Part shown: positions 63,801 to 64,000 of the stretch, one piece after another
Layout: the number at the start of each line of letters is the position of its first letter
How positions within the stretch are numbered: position 1 is the first letter of the stretch
From: F22 sp963668535
GTDB lineage: Bacteria > Bacteroidota > Bacteroidia > Bacteroidales > Bacteroidaceae
NCBI GenBank assembly: GCA_963668535.1
Contig: OY764867.1
Span: forward strand, 372,001 to 436,000
Direction: 5' to 3'
Length of the DNA: 64,000 nucleotides
The notes under the pieces: generated by a model
Database searches by the model: none
Told to the model about the DNA's origin: nothing
Seen by the model: only the letters and a program-made list of their open reading frames with translations
Position numbers and translations under genes: made by a program

Positions 63801-64000
63801 CATCAAGTACAAGAAAGCGACAACCAGTATACCGAAATTCTAGTGAGCGACACAGGATATGGCATTGATGCCGAAGCCCTGCCTTATATTTTCGACCGTT
63901 ATTACCAAGTCAAAGGCAAGCATCAAGCCTCAGGCACAGGCATTGGGCTAGCCCTTGTCAAATCTTTGGTGGACTTGCACGAAGGCACCCTTCAAGTGGA
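60891..64000 (+). CDS. Hybrid two-component system sensor (PUL regulator), C-terminus cut by window end
   Basis: 1036 residues visible. Signal peptide (LSVCTTWAQQ), then a periplasmic double beta-propeller of repeated two-component-regulator blades (DKRGYLWIATEEGLSRFDG, SFGNIWIGNHSSGLDF, KGLLWIGSYGDGIYVF). A Y_Y_Y domain follows (AEYAYLVDGLSSNWTN) and one membrane helix (CYAIILIIGTIFWFRFY). Next is a histidine kinase: phospho-acceptor H839 in ITHELRTPLTLIIGP, N box LNNLLSNAVKYT and G boxes DTGYGID and GTGIGLALVKSL. Receiver and AraC-type DNA-binding domains should follow past 64000. It senses a specific oligosaccharide in the periplasm and activates the divergent PUL. Confidence 0.95.
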   Translation, partial: MKHIRLFVLTLLIHLSVCTTWAQQFTFQHLDTENGLINNYITDLAQDKRGYLWIATEEGLSRFDGHYFTSYNTENSSLQNNALNTLLYDKRTDTLWIGTKAGLYILHCSTQEIEQLVLPKDALLDNVVYLSFATDGDIWITNLYHSIIKYNPSTHKYTVLGTPNIKGIHFAYSCAIDDGKGHLYVGHSQAGMSIIDLKDLTLHTFKHNPDDPKSIPSDWVTNIYIDHFQNIWAGTKKGLALFNPQRGNFTNFHHQLGDSTSILSDDICHIVEIDDKLWISSDLGGVSILNLRDLTLNDLGHIQFQNISITYDTNGISSKNARKVFKDSFGNIWIGNHSSGLDFISRTQPAFHSLPYVKTGGRVLKNKPAKSIYTEGNKVWIGGDNELALFIDNKLIESYSFSNPNVASNGQINAIVRYKDDLLLGMSDAGILRFNPQTRHTTRIPLTKSTEATYCFFTDTDGKIWIGAEGGLYSYQKGRLHQETAIGEQMHFLSVYGIVRDTKGLLWIGSYGDGIYVFDKKDQLIHHITDENGLCTNAVIHLYQDRKKRIWAATRDGLNCFAHPSRPEDTKRYRYDEGLKDVYVRAIYEDKLGYIWISTTENVACLNPKTQAIASYSRYDGILARNFSDGSVAATSDGTIYFGSLNGVCYFHPKDIVREQTITPVGIVECLGISGQIEEGSNPVLQPTAYGKIELPYAHNSFRIRFTIPDFSQSPMAEYAYLVDGLSSNWTNTQGENQVTFRNLPPSEYTFKVKARLHNQDWDNKHIATLKVYIHPPLWQTWYAQTCYAIILIIGTIFWFRFYKRRLKLKSSLELEREKSHNEQELNQERLRFYTNITHELRTPLTLIIGPLEDLINDAKLPKAYSQKISVIHGSALRLLNLVNQILEFRKTETQNRKLTVSKGNLHNLVTEIGLRYKELNRNEQVTFQLDIPSVSEKIYYDSDVISTILNNLLSNAVKYTVQGEIKLELHQVQESDNQYTEILVSDTGYGIDAEALPYIFDRYYQVKGKHQASGTGIGLALVKSLVDLHEGTLQV

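Noticed and set aside
1..64000. CRISPR array, tRNA or rRNA genes
   Set aside because: No regularly spaced repeats, cloverleaf-like sequences with CCA ends or rRNA signatures were recognised on either strand.

Overview
The window comes from a member of the Bacteroidota, most likely order Bacteroidales. The evidence is SusC/SusD-type outer-membrane pairs, a hybrid two-component sensor of the PUL type, many lipoprotein and Sec signals, a bacterial V-type ATPase operon with the DUF2764 subunit, and repeated Bacteroidota-style TAnnTTTG promoter -7 elements instead of E. coli -10 boxes. Genus cannot be fixed by reading alone; a Prevotella-like gut or oral saccharolytic anaerobe fits. I found no tRNA, rRNA, CRISPR array, prophage or complete insertion sequence.

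Layout. 1-3470 (minus): a partial TonB-dependent receptor, a small His-rich exported protein and a flavin reductase-like protein, possibly a metal or cofactor uptake module. 3570-9517 (minus): a five-gene operon with two tandem copies of a split UshA-type 5'-nucleotidase (catalytic half and C-terminal half as separate genes) followed by a GH3/beta-lactamase fusion. 9724-10083 (plus): rplS. 10167-14297 (minus): an LruC-domain surface lipoprotein, a small membrane protein and a formate/nitrite transporter. 14449-15711 (plus): a tRNA-dihydrouridine synthase and a small membrane protein. 15712-16528: a decayed region with a truncated Crp-family regulator between direct repeats. 16599-24132 (minus): V-ATPase genes E-DUF2764-A-B-D-I-K. 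24558-30375 (minus): an RND tripartite efflux pump, with a divergent AraC regulator at 30676. 31595-32128 (plus): an alpha-ribazole phosphatase-like enzyme. 32328-38136 (plus): a menaquinone operon (HAD-remnant/hotdog thioesterase fusion, menF, menD, menB, menC, small zinc-ribbon protein).

38597-64000 is a large polysaccharide utilization locus. A hybrid two-component sensor (plus, cut by the window end) faces a minus-strand series: susC, susD, GH43, GH43 (exo-beta-1,3-galactanase-like), GH35, double GH43, N-extended GH51, GH127, GH51, GH2. The SusC/D pair would import oligosaccharides and the exported hydrolases would strip alpha-L-Araf (GH51/GH43), beta-L-Araf (GH127) and beta-galactosyl residues (GH35/GH2/GH43). 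This enzyme set suggests an arabinose-decorated galactan such as type II arabinogalactan or hydroxyproline-rich glycoprotein glycans; the substrate is an inference.

The less ordinary items are the degenerate-HAD/thioesterase fusion in the menaquinone operon, the duplicated split nucleotidases, the His-rich protein beside the TonB receptor (with a near-leaderless promoter), the repeat-flanked regulator remnant, and paired TATTG-N2-CAATA palindromes at the efflux regulator.
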